A DNA stretch of 64,000 bases. Source: Bacteroidia bacterium (GTDB taxonomy: Bacteria > Bacteroidota > Bacteroidia > Flavobacteriales_E > Vicingaceae). A program made the position numbers and the translations under genes. Below the pieces are notes generated by a model, which was not told the DNA's origin, did not search any database, and worked only from the letters and a program-made list of their open reading frames with translations. Positions 20,447 to 27,827 of this stretch are shown here, one piece after another. Position 1 is the first letter of the stretch; the number at the start of each line of letters is the position of its first letter. The stretch is taken from assembly GCA_030433355.1 (NCBI GenBank), contig JAUIMG010000011.1, positions 28,467-92,466 on the forward strand. Direction: 5' to 3'.

Positions 20447-23041
20447 ATGAAGAGTATACTTTTAGCTGTTTCCTTAGCCTTAGGCATATCTTTGAGTGCA
20501 CAGATTAATGTGTTTACAGAAGATTTTGATGGAGCCACCCAAAATGTTAGCTCTTCATCTGCTAGTAATAACAATAATGCTGCTTGGGCCTTAAATACTA
20601 ATTTTCAATCTAATGGCACACGTAGTGATTCTGCTCGTGTTACTTTAGGAGATACTTTGTATTTAACTACCAATAGCTTTAGTACAGTTGGTTTTTCCTT
20701 TGTAACTCTAACTTTTGATCAAATTTGTAAAATAGACTTTTTTGATAAAGCTTATGTGGAAGTCTCTGATGATAATGGGGCAACATGGACTAGGTTGACC
20801 AATGCAGATTATACGGGTACCGCTTTCTTTAATACTAGCTATTTTTCATCTATATCTTATACAGTTTGGGATGCGATAAATGGAACGGCAAGACCAACTA
20901 ACAGTTGGTGGCAGTCAGAATCTTTTAATATTACAGCAATAGCTGGAGTAGCGAATGCTAGAGTTCGTTTTATGTTAGAAGATGCAGATAATAATGGCGC
21001 AGTGAATAATTATGGATGGCTTATAGATAATATAGTAGTTACTGCAGCTCCATGTGAACTTATTCCACCAACTATTAACTTGAGTGGCACAGTTTTTCAG
21101 GGGCAAGTGTACTCGCTAGGACCGTATACTGTTCAAGCGGATATTACCGACGCTAGTGGTATTGCTTCTTCAGATTTAACTTATACGGTTAATGGCGGTA
21201 CACCGACAACTATTTCTATGATCAATAGTTCTGCAAATAGTTACACCGCTACAATTCCTGCAGCAATTGTTGGAGACACCGTTTGCTACACTATCACAGC
21301 CACAGATAATTCTTCTTGTTCTAATGTACAGCAATTTCCTTCTTTGGGATGTACACAATTTATTGTAGGAAGTAACCCTCCACCAGTTTGTGTTGGAACC
21401 CCTGTTTTTACTTATGACTATACAGAAACATTTGCTTCCTTTACTCCTGGAAACGGAAGTAGCACGGTAGGTACGCTTCAAAATAACTGGGTAAATGCAA
21501 CTACAGATAACCACGACTGGTTTGTTTTAAATAGATCTACCTCCTCAGCAGGAACTGGGCCGATTTCTAATCACAGTATTGGCGATGCTAATTTTATGTA
21601 TGTGGAGGCTTCTGGATTTTCAAATAGTACTGCCATCCTAAATACCCCTTGTTTTGATTTAAATGGACTTTTTGCTCCTGAATTTAGTTTTTGGTACCAC
21701 ATGCTAGGTAATCAAATGGGAGAATTACATGTAGACATTTATTTTGGAGGCGTTTGGGTTTTAGACGTTACTCCTGCAATTATTGGAAATCAAGGGAATC
21801 GGTGGATTCAAAGAAAGGTAGATCTTAGCGCCTACAGAGGAAATATTGTAAAACTTAGATTTAGAGGAATAACTGGAGGAGGCTTCCAAAGCGATATTGC
21901 AATAGATGATATTGAATTAAACGAACCATTGAGGAAAGATATTTTTCTTTCGGATATCTTTTCGCCTTCACCAAATGGATGCGCAGGAAGTGCGAATGAG
22001 TTTTTAACCATAGAAATTACCAATTTAGGTTCGCTTAGCTTAGATACTATTCCTGTGGCATACCAAGTAAATAATGGACCTATCGTAGTGGATACTGCAT
22101 TCATTAGCTTAAATACTGGGGATTCAGCAAACTTTACTTTTCAGCAAACAGCAAATTTATCAGTGCAAGGAAATTATAGCTTCCGTTTTTGGACCGCCCT
22201 AAGTGGAGACTTAGATACTAGTAATGACAGTATATTGACTTATGCCATAACTACATCACAAGTGTTTACTCAATTTCCGGATAGCACTAATTTTGACAAT
22301 TTTGGCGTAGGTAATCCCGGGACTTTATTCGATAGTTGGGCTAATAGTGTGTTTGATACCCACGATTGGTATGTTAGCCTTGGAGGTACACCTTCTTCTG
22401 GTACAGGACCTTTAGCCGATCATACCACCGGAACAGGAAATTATATGTATGTGGAGGCTTCCAATTTTAATAATGAAACAGCCATACTTAACTCAAGGTG
22501 TATTGATATTTCTAGTTTAAACCGACCTGAATTGACTTTTTACTACCATATGGAAGGTTTGGATATGGGAAGCCTAAGTTTGGATGTCAGTGTTAATGGC
22601 TTTGTAATTAGCAATATCATGCCATCTATTGTTGGAAACCAAGGCTCTCGTTGGAATTTAGCCACGGTAGACTTAACGCCTTATAAAGGAGTTGTTAAAT
22701 TATTATTTAGGGCTAATGTGGGCAATGGTTTTAGATCGGATATTGCTATTGATGATGTAGTAATTAAAGATGCTTTGCCAGTTGGTACCATAGAAAATAC
22801 CGTAGAAAATTTGGATTGGAGTTTTTATCCAAATCCTGCAGATCAGCAAGTGTTTATTAGTAATCCAAGAAGTATAAATTCTGCAATTAGGATTTATAAT
22901 GCTTTAGGGAAGTTGGTTTTAGAAAAGCAAATCACAGAAGTGAATGCCATATTAGATATTGCTAACTTATCTAAAGGAGTATACTTTATAGAGTTCCAAA
23001 ATGAAAACGCCCTTCAAAGAGAGCGTTTGATTATTCAGTAA
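20447..23041 (+). CDS. T9SS-exported protein with two MAM domains, paralogue of upstream gene
   Basis: 864 residues from the ATG at 20447, chosen because it starts the signal peptide MKSILLAVSLALGISLSAQ; it begins seven bases after the previous stop. The N-terminal module (about 20-300) aligns with that of the upstream protein (TEDFD, FDQICKIDFFDKAYVE, WWQSESFNIT). Two MAM domains follow at about 325-490 and 610-775, each with the pattern HDWYV, TGP, DH, YMYVEAS, YHM, GNQG..W and SDIAIDD. The C-terminus is a T9SS type A sorting domain (WSFYPNPADQQVFI...RERLIIQ). MAM domains mediate adhesion in eukaryotes and are common on Bacteroidota surface proteins. It shares the upstream promoter. Confidence 0.88.
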   Translation: MKSILLAVSLALGISLSAQINVFTEDFDGATQNVSSSSASNNNNAAWALNTNFQSNGTRSDSARVTLGDTLYLTTNSFSTVGFSFVTLTFDQICKIDFFDKAYVEVSDDNGATWTRLTNADYTGTAFFNTSYFSSISYTVWDAINGTARPTNSWWQSESFNITAIAGVANARVRFMLEDADNNGAVNNYGWLIDNIVVTAAPCELIPPTINLSGTVFQGQVYSLGPYTVQADITDASGIASSDLTYTVNGGTPTTISMINSSANSYTATIPAAIVGDTVCYTITATDNSSCSNVQQFPSLGCTQFIVGSNPPPVCVGTPVFTYDYTETFASFTPGNGSSTVGTLQNNWVNATTDNHDWFVLNRSTSSAGTGPISNHSIGDANFMYVEASGFSNSTAILNTPCFDLNGLFAPEFSFWYHMLGNQMGELHVDIYFGGVWVLDVTPAIIGNQGNRWIQRKVDLSAYRGNIVKLRFRGITGGGFQSDIAIDDIELNEPLRKDIFLSDIFSPSPNGCAGSANEFLTIEITNLGSLSLDTIPVAYQVNNGPIVVDTAFISLNTGDSANFTFQQTANLSVQGNYSFRFWTALSGDLDTSNDSILTYAITTSQVFTQFPDSTNFDNFGVGNPGTLFDSWANSVFDTHDWYVSLGGTPSSGTGPLADHTTGTGNYMYVEASNFNNETAILNSRCIDISSLNRPELTFYYHMEGLDMGSLSLDVSVNGFVISNIMPSIVGNQGSRWNLATVDLTPYKGVVKLLFRANVGNGFRSDIAIDDVVIKDALPVGTIENTVENLDWSFYPNPADQQVFISNPRSINSAIRIYNALGKLVLEKQITEVNAILDIANLSKGVYFIEFQNENALQRERLIIQ

Positions 23042-23148
23042 TTTATTTCTGCTGACCATTTATCTGCTTTCCATTCAACTTATTGGGTAAGCTATATCAA
23101 ATATTTTTGTTTAGCACTAACGATGTACCGCTGCTGCTTTATGCGAAA

Positions 23149-23274
23149 CGTCATTGCGAAGCCTTGTACTCAAGGGTGTGGCAATCTGATTAATTCATTA
23201 CCAGATTGCTTCTCTCCTTCGGTCGTAGGCGCTCCTCCTTCGGTGGGCAAGCGTCGTTCCTCCTCGCAATGACG
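23149..23274. repeat. Imperfect palindromic intergenic repeat (CGTCATTGCGA type), copy A
   Basis: The left end CGTCATTGCGA and right end TCGCAATGACG are exact inverted copies. An inner pair GCAATCTG/CAGATTGC is also inverted. The middle carries TCCTTCGGTCGTAGGCGCTC and CCTCCTTCGGTGGGCAAGCG. Related copies occur at 24338-24460, 25973-26340 and 31364-31477. The whole 1.5-kb gap from 23042 to 24575 has no gene and is filled with such repeats. Confidence 0.8.
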
Positions 23275-23297
23275 TTAGTTAATCACCAGACTGCTTT

Positions 23298-23393
23298 CCT
23301 TCGACATCCTTCGACACCCTTCGACACCCTTCGACAAGCTCAGGACAGGAGCTCAGGACAGGAGCTCAGGACAGGAGCTCAGGACAGGAGCTC
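23298..23393. repeat. Tandem repeats: 10-bp CCTTCGACAn, then 13-bp AGGACAGGAGCTC
   Basis: Four units of the type CCTTCGACAn run from about 23298 to 23338. Four exact copies of AGGACAGGAGCTC follow at 23342-23354, 23355-23367, 23368-23380 and 23381-23393. Degenerate forms of the same two motifs recur at 31660-31690 and 60806-60880. A 64-codon open frame through this stretch simply reads the repeats and is not a gene. Confidence 0.85.
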
Positions 23394-23423
23394 AGCATAA
23401 ACTCCAAAGAAACAAAAAGCCAA

Positions 23424-23454
23424 GACCAAAAAATGCTCTGATCGCTTTTTGGTC
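23424..23454. repeat. Stem-loop repeat GACCAAAAA...TTTTTGGTC, copy 1
   Basis: A 9-base-pair stem encloses a loop containing ATGCTCTGATCG. Two further copies lie at 24014-24044 and 31719-31749 with loop ATGCTCGGACCG. The preceding AAAGAAACAAAAA is shared by all copies. Confidence 0.75.
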
Positions 23455-23609
23455 TTGCCTCCCAGACCTCTTTTCTTTATGGTGGAGTTTAATTGAAAGT
23501 GTTTAGATTTTTTTAAAGTTCGGAAATCTGTTTCAATGCAATATTAGAGGCAAAATCGGAAGTATTGTTAGAATCTTTTCTTTTTTAATGTCAAATTGGT
23601 ATTTAAACC

Positions 23610-23804
23610 GGCCTTTAATTGATTTGATTTCAAATCGAAGCAAAGCCTTAGGAAGACTGGAAAGCTTTCAGATGTTCTGAAAGATCATTCGGCCGCCCTT
23701 AGGCTTTGTAAAGAGTTGAGGATAAATCAATTAACAGCCTAGAATTTTTTGGTTCGTTTTTGTTTTATGTGGAACATCCCGTTCAAGCGGGAACAAAAAT
23801 GAAC
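23610..23804. repeat. Nested stem-loop element of unknown function
   Basis: Outer arms at 23610-23625 and 23724-23739 pair at 14 of 16 positions. Inside them CAAAGCCTTAGG (23641-23652) pairs with CCTTAGGCTTTG (23697-23708) at 11 of 12. The apex holds CTTTCAG/CTGAAAG (23665-23683, 5-base loop). An adjacent hairpin pairs GTTCGTTTTTGTT (23752-23764) with AACAAAAATGAAC (23792-23804), with TCCCG/CGGGA nested inside. It could be a structured RNA, a MITE-like element or a recombination site; nothing in the sequence decides this. Confidence 0.55.
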
Positions 23805-23869
23805 AAAGCCATTTAGAAATATTTTGGTATATTTTTAATGTATTATTTATTGAGAACTTTTTTTTATGA

Positions 23870-24086
23870 ACTGTCATTGCGATACCGCAAGAGCGGTAAA
23901 AGTAATCTTCTTAATACTCCTCACTACAAGCTTATTGCTCTGCATAACTAGCTTGTTCCTATTCTTTTCCTTTAGTTTTCTTTTTCCATGATGAAAAAGA
24001 AACAAAAAATCTAGACCAAAAAATGCTCGGACCGCTTTTTGGTCAGGCCTTCCCAAAGCCTATTAAAAAGCTTTTGTAGACATTTA
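23870..24086. repeat. Composite repeat unit, copy shared with 31510-31791
   Basis: It begins with GTCATTGCGATACCGCAAGA containing the perfect hairpin TACCGC-AAGA-GCGGTA (23883-23898). It continues with AACTAGCTT..TTCCTATTCTTTTCC, the stem-loop GACCAAAAA/TTTTTGGTC (24014-24044), and the conserved tail AAAGCCTATTAAAAAGCTTT up to GTAGACATTTA. The same order of parts is found at 31510-31791, where extra TCGACA/AGGAGCTCAG repeats are inserted. Confidence 0.7.
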
Positions 24087-24246
24087 TCTTAATAAGTGCT
24101 TATTATGAAAATCAAATTCTTTTCCCACGGAATAGCAGGCAAAAAAAGGGAAGACAGAGAAGCGAAGCGGATCGCCTTTTTTTGAATGAGGTCTTCTATG
24201 AAATTTTCAATAGCAAGCAAATGATCCATAGAAGAATTCATTAAGG

Positions 24247-24262
24247 CCCCGCCTAGGCGGGG
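24247..24262. repeat. GC palindrome CCCCGCCTAGGCGGGG
   Basis: A perfect 16-base palindrome in otherwise AT-rich DNA, followed by TTTTGG. An adjoining inverted repeat GTTCGTTTTTTTG (from about 24268) pairs with CAAAAAAAGGAAC (to about 24299) at 12 of 13 positions. The design matches the hairpin at 23752-23804. It might act as a bidirectional terminator, but no gene ends right next to it. Confidence 0.6.
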
Positions 24263-24337
24263 TTTTGGTTCGTTTTTTTGGAGAAGCAAAAAAAGGAACG
24301 AAGGCCTTAACCTATAACTCATTGGATGAATTTTAAC

Positions 24338-24460
24338 CGTCATTACGAAGCCTTGTACTCAAGGGTGTGGCAATCTGCTTAATGAATCACCAGACTGCTT
24401 CCCTCCTTCGGTCATAGGCGCTTCTCCTTCGGCGGGCATAAACCCTTGCTCTCAATGATG
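24338..24460. repeat. Palindromic intergenic repeat, copy B
   Basis: It begins CGTCATTACGAAGCCTTGTA and repeats the first 45 bases of copy A almost exactly (ACTCAAGGGTGTGGCAATCT). The right end (CTCAATGATG) has decayed relative to copy A. Confidence 0.7.
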
Positions 24461-24575
24461 CTTTACTATTAACACATTGCTTCACCTTAGCTTTGGCTGC
24501 AAATTACAGGTACTTACTAAGGCCAATATTTAATCTAAATTTTAGTAAAGTAATATGGGATTGGGAATAATTCTT

Positions 24576-25847
24576 CTATGCAAATAAAGGCAGAGGGCTC
24601 ATCAAAGCATTTACTCTGCTTTTAATATCTGCTATCTTCTTTTCCTCTTCATCGGCCATTAAGCATTCGTCTATTAATGCGGCAATTTGAGGAATTTCTT
24701 TTTCTGTAATTCCTCTTGTAGTAATTGCAGGACTACCAATTCTAATTCCAGAGGTAATAAATGGCGACTTATCGTCAAAAGGAACCATATTCTTATTGAC
24801 CGTAATATCTACCAAGCCCAATACCCTTTCTGCTTTTTTCCCGCTGATATCTTTATTTCTAAGATCTATAAGTATGCAATGATTATCCGTACCTCCAGAA
24901 ATAACATTGTAACCTCTTTTTATTAGCTCTTCTGCCAATAGTTTAGCATTCTTTACCACCTGAACCATGTATTGCATGTATTCGTCTGTAAGTGCCTCTC
25001 CAAAGGCTACTGCTTTAGCTGCAATAACATGCTCCAAAGGTCCACCTTGTGTTCCGGGGAAAACTCCAGAATCTAGTAAAGAAGACATCATTCTCAGTTC
25101 TCCTTGAGGTGTTTTTAGACCAAATGGATTCTCAAAATCTTTTCCCATCATAATAATACCACCCCTTGGACCTCTTAAAGTCTTGTGTGTAGTAGAAGTA
25201 ACAATATGGCAATGGGGTAGAGGGTCATTTAAAATTCCTTTTGCAATTAAGCCAGATGGATGCGAAATATCGGCTAGTAAAATTGCACCAACTTCATCTG
25301 CAATGGCTCTTAATCTCTCATAATCCCAATCTCTAGCATAGGAAGAGGCTCCGCAAATCAGCATTTTTGGCTTCACCTCTTTGGCTATTGCTTCCACTTT
25401 ATCGTAATCTATTCTTCCAGTTTCTTTTTCTACGCCATAGAAATGTGGCTTATACAATTTTCCTGAAAAGTTCACTGGGGAGCCATGCGTTAAGTGCCCT
25501 CCATGCGATAAATCAAAACCTAAAATAGAGTCTCCGGCGTTTAAGCAAGCTAGCATAACTGCGGCATTTGCTTGTGCTCCAGAGTGCGGCTGCACATTGG
25601 CCCATGCTGCATTAAAGAGCTCTTTCAAGCGGTCTATTGCCAATTGCTCCACTTGATCTACCACTTCACAACCACCGTAATACCTTTTTCCAGGTAATCC
25701 TTCTGCATACTTATTGGTAAGCACAGATCCCATTGCCTCTAATACAGAATCACTCACATAATTCTCTGATGCAATCAATTCTATTCCTCTAGTTTGTCTT
25801 TCTTTCTCTTCTGCTATAAGTTTAGCAATGGCTTTGTCTTGGATCAT
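24576..25847 (-). CDS. glyA: Serine hydroxymethyltransferase
   Basis: A 423-residue PLP enzyme that interconverts serine and glycine with tetrahydrofolate as one-carbon carrier. Family hallmarks in order: [12 protein letters not shown] near residue 21, [13 protein letters not shown] near 47, QPHSGAQAN near 85, DISHPSGLI near 190, and [13 protein letters not shown] near 217, which carries the PLP-binding Lys. Full length, no defects seen. It stands alone between two repeat-filled gaps, so it is transcribed on its own. Confidence 0.95.
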   Translation of the reverse strand: MIQDKAIAKLIAEEKERQTRGIELIASENYVSDSVLEAMGSVLTNKYAEGLPGKRYYGGCEVVDQVEQLAIDRLKELFNAAWANVQPHSGAQANAAVMLACLNAGDSILGFDLSHGGHLTHGSPVNFSGKLYKPHFYGVEKETGRIDYDKVEAIAKEVKPKMLICGASSYARDWDYERLRAIADEVGAILLADISHPSGLIAKGILNDPLPHCHIVTSTTHKTLRGPRGGIIMMGKDFENPFGLKTPQGELRMMSSLLDSGVFPGTQGGPLEHVIAAKAVAFGEALTDEYMQYMVQVVKNAKLLAEELIKRGYNVISGGTDNHCILIDLRNKDISGKKAERVLGLVDITVNKNMVPFDDKSPFITSGIRIGSPAITTRGITEKEIPQIAALIDECLMADEEEKKIADIKSRVNALMSPLPLFA

Positions 25848-25972
25848 TTTTAATAGTAAAAATTAAGAAGGCTAATTTAATGAAAAGGGCGCTTCTGTAC
25901 AATTCAAGCATGGCGAATCCCCCCTTGGTATTTTGAAATGGCATTCCGAAACAACATTGCTGCTTATAATGC

Positions 25973-26340
25973 GTCATTGCGAATCCTTGTTTGTATTGTT
26001 AATCGTCCTTGTAATACCGCATAGTGTTTTATGCGGACCGTCATTGCGAAGCCTTGTACTTTAGGGTGAAGCAATCTGGTAATGTATTAACCAGACTGCT
26101 TCGTCCTCCGTCCTCGCAGTGACGTTGTGGTATAACCAGACTGCTTCCTTCCTTCGGTCGCAGGCGCTCCTCCTTCGGTGGGCAAGCGTCGTGCCTCCTC
26201 GCAGTGACGGGGTGTATTAGCAGACTACCTTGCTCCTTGGGCGGGCAAGCGTCATTCTTCCTCGCAGTGACCGGTGGGGTATTACCAGACTGCTTCCTTA
26301 CTTCGATAGGCAGGTGTCTTACCTCCTCGCAAGGACGCTT
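25973..26340. repeat. Cluster of palindromic intergenic repeats, copies C onward
   Basis: Copy C (26039-26124) has both ends, CGTCATTGCGAAGCCTTGTA and TCCTCGCAGTGACG. A partial left end precedes it at 25973. Three tandem right halves follow (about 26125-26210, 26211-26270, 26271-26337), each ending with CCTCGCA(G/A)TGAC-type sequence. The gap from 25848 to 26507 holds only these repeats and the short ones listed next; no gene is supported. Confidence 0.75.
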
Positions 26341-26373
26341 AACAAAAAGCTAGTCGAATTGACAATTATTGCT

Positions 26374-26434
26374 AGTGTGTCTTGTCGAGCGCCTGTCCTG
26401 AGCGGCGCCGAAGGAGAGTCGAGACAACGACACT
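26374..26434. repeat. Imperfect inverted repeat, TTGTCGA type
   Basis: AGTGTGTCTTGTCGAG on the left and GTCGAGACAACGACACT on the right form an imperfect hairpin around CCTGTCCTGAGCGGCGCCGA. It belongs to the same family as the TTCGACAAGCTCAGGACAGG sequences at 23330 and 31665, here on the opposite strand. Confidence 0.55.
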
Positions 26435-26468
26435 AATTCTTTTTTTAATCCTTCATCACTTACAACTT

Positions 26469-26506
26469 TAAGTACTTCAAACTTCCCCACTTCAAGTACT
26501 TCCCAC
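26469..26506. repeat. 16-bp minisatellite unit, inverted relative to the array at 31052-31304
   Basis: TTCAAGTACTTCCCAC (26491-26506) is the exact reverse complement of the unit GTGGGAAGTACTTGAA. A partial unit precedes it (TAAGTACTTCAAACTTCCCC, 26469-26488). It lies one base from the exosortase stop codon. Confidence 0.75.
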
Positions 26507-26507
26507 T

Positions 26508-27056
26508 CTAAACCCCTTTTTTCTGAAATACCTTGATGCGAATTGCCCATAAAGCGAAAATAAAGGCATACACAATTAAAGTGAAGGTGTAGGAGTGGTG
26601 AAAGTCTAAAGTATCTGGATAGTATTTCACAATTAAGGCTAGAGCTACGATGCGCAAGACGTTTAGTAGGTGAATCAATAAAATACCTGGAATAATAAAA
26701 AGAAGTTTTACAAACCATTTGCCTGTAAACACCAAAATAAAAGCTAGGTATAGGATAAATAAACTTAAGCCATCACAAGGATTTCCTATGACTACTCCCG
26801 AAGTATCTGCTATGCCTAAATGGTATTGGTATATTCCATTGGTTTGCAGTAAATCATAGCCCAATAACTGAATGATGCTTTCCGAAGTATTTACAATGCT
26901 ATTAATTAGCCAATGATCTACGATTGTATAAGGACTTAAGACGTAATCGTAAATGAATTGGAAAAGCAGGTATATGCCAATTAGCTTAGCCACAAAAAGA
27001 ACAGCTTTTTGATTGCGCTTTAAGGTTTCTTTTATTTCTTTTAATTGATTACTCAT
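26508..27056 (-). CDS. Exosortase family transpeptidase
   Basis: A 182-residue polytopic inner-membrane protein. The exosortase/archaeosortase active-site residues are all present in order: Cys94 in GNPCDGLSLF, Arg135 in LLNVLRIVAL and His153/His154 in DFHHSYTF, each at the end of a membrane helix. Exosortases cut a C-terminal signal from exported proteins and pass them on, in many bacteria in step with exopolysaccharide assembly. It overlaps by eight bases the gene upstream of it and sits in a minus-strand set with a PID-CTERM-like substrate. From memory this combination matches the NCBI-named exosortase X/PID-CTERM system, which I could not check. Confidence 0.88.
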   Translation of the reverse strand: MSNQLKEIKETLKRNQKAVLFVAKLIGIYLLFQFIYDYVLSPYTIVDHWLINSIVNTSESIIQLLGYDLLQTNGIYQYHLGIADTSGVVIGNPCDGLSLFILYLAFILVFTGKWFVKLLFIIPGILLIHLLNVLRIVALALIVKYYPDTLDFHHSYTFTLIVYAFIFALWAIRIKVFQKKGV

Positions 27057-27531
27057 TCACTTCATTTTTCTTGGTGGAATCTGCAAAAGACTGCACTGCT
27101 ATAAAACTTACACTTACTAATAAATACAAGAGTGGACTATGTATAAAACCAATAATTTTCCTCAAAAGAGGATAGACCGTTTCGAAATTAAGCAATGTGA
27201 CTCCAATAAGACCTACTAGAAGAGAAAAGAGCACTAAAAGTAAGTAAAGGACCGAGGCAATGTAAAAAGGAGTCTTGGCTTGGAAACTTAGTTTCAGTCC
27301 AAAAAGACTTAAAAGAATGAAGAGCATACTAAAGCCTAGGGTGAGTAGGTATTTTAGGCGCAACAATTCAGGGATAGACCAATTGCTAAAGACCGGTAAT
27401 TCCATGGTTTTGGCATAAAAGAAAACCTCCCCACCAATGAGAGCATTGATAGATCTAAAAAGAACTTCTCGGTAATAGCTACTAATAAAAAGCAACAACA
27501 GAAATACCAACCAAAGTATTTTCTTTTTCAC
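27049..27531 (-). CDS. Small polytopic membrane protein, probable exosortase partner
   Basis: A 160-residue protein with a GTG start, since no ATG is available. It has about four hydrophobic segments (roughly residues 3-17, 62-80, 88-113, 132-150) separated by short loops, with YYREVLFRSINALIG just after the first helix. I see no catalytic motif. Exosortase genes of Bacteroidota are often paired with a small membrane protein of this size. The eight-base overlap with the exosortase gene supports a joint function. Whether it is the named exosortase-X-associated protein would need a family model. Confidence 0.7.
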   Translation of the reverse strand: MKKKILWLVFLLLLFISSYYREVLFRSINALIGGEVFFYAKTMELPVFSNWSIPELLRLKYLLTLGFSMLFILLSLFGLKLSFQAKTPFYIASVLYLLLVLFSLLVGLIGVTLLNFETVYPLLRKIIGFIHSPLLYLLVSVSFIAVQSFADSTKKNEVNE

Positions 27532-27558
27532 TAAAAGACTTTTAAATTGGACGTAAAA

Positions 27559-27580
27559 AAAGAGGATTAAATCTCCTCTT
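27559..27580 (-). terminator. Hairpin with T-tract overlapping the PID-CTERM gene stop
   Basis: Read on the minus strand, AAGAGGA and TCCTCTT form a 7-base-pair stem with loop GATTTAA, followed by seven Ts. The loop contains the TAA stop of the 73-residue gene. It resembles a rho-independent terminator lying between the substrate gene and the membrane-protein/exosortase pair. Confidence 0.65.
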
Positions 27581-27788
27581 CTTTTTTATTTATATCTAAA
27601 TATTTTTTTCCTCCATAAGCAGCACCCGCAAGGAGAAGCCAACTTAAACCGCCATCTATTGGCACGCAAGGCGGTGGAAAGCAGTTTGGTAATTCACCAC
27701 CTCCACCTGGATCTGGTGGTTGTGCTTTTAAGTCTATATTAAAACTTAGTAGACTGATTAAAGCTAAAAGGAATAATTTCTTCTTCAT
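27567..27788 (-). CDS. PID-CTERM-like exosortase substrate, very small
   Basis: A 73-residue protein. Residues 1-22 are a signal peptide ending DLKA before QPPDP. Residues 23-42 are Pro/Gly-rich with Cys36 and Cys41. From residue 43 comes PIDGG, a hydrophobic helix (LSWLLLAGAAYGG) and a basic tail (KKYLDINKK). This is the tripartite layout of exosortase sorting signals and matches the PID-CTERM type as I recall it. If cut near PID, only about 20 residues would be left after both cleavages. A TATATTTG promoter box lies 20 bases upstream, so it probably has its own start as well as reading from the gene before it. Confidence 0.8.
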   Translation of the reverse strand: MKKKLFLLALISLLSFNIDLKAQPPDPGGGGELPNCFPPPCVPIDGGLSWLLLAGAAYGGKKYLDINKKEEEI

Positions 27789-27807
27789 GGAATCTCTTAA
27801 TCGATTG

Positions 27808-27815
27808 CAAATATA
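27808..27815 (-). promoter_or_regulatory. -7 promoter element for the PID-CTERM gene
   Basis: TATATTTG on the minus strand is a full match to TAnnTTTG, 19 bases before the start codon and inside the 39-base gap after the upstream gene. No clear -33 TTG was found. Confidence 0.5.
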
Positions 27816-27827
27816 TTTTTTATTTGC

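Noticed and set aside
23298..23393. CRISPR-like tandem repeat
   Set aside because: The 10-bp and 13-bp units follow each other directly without spacers, and no cas genes are in the window.
23206..23400. 64-codon open frame on the plus strand
   Set aside because: It reads through a palindromic repeat and four AGGACAGGAGCTC units; the product is a translation of repeats with no gene-like features.
24089..24343. 84-codon minus-strand frame
   Set aside because: It spans the GC palindrome and hairpin sequences of the intergenic island, and no signal, domain or start context supports it.
26350..26718. 122-codon open frame on the minus strand
   Set aside because: It overlaps the exosortase coding region in another frame and continues into intergenic repeats.
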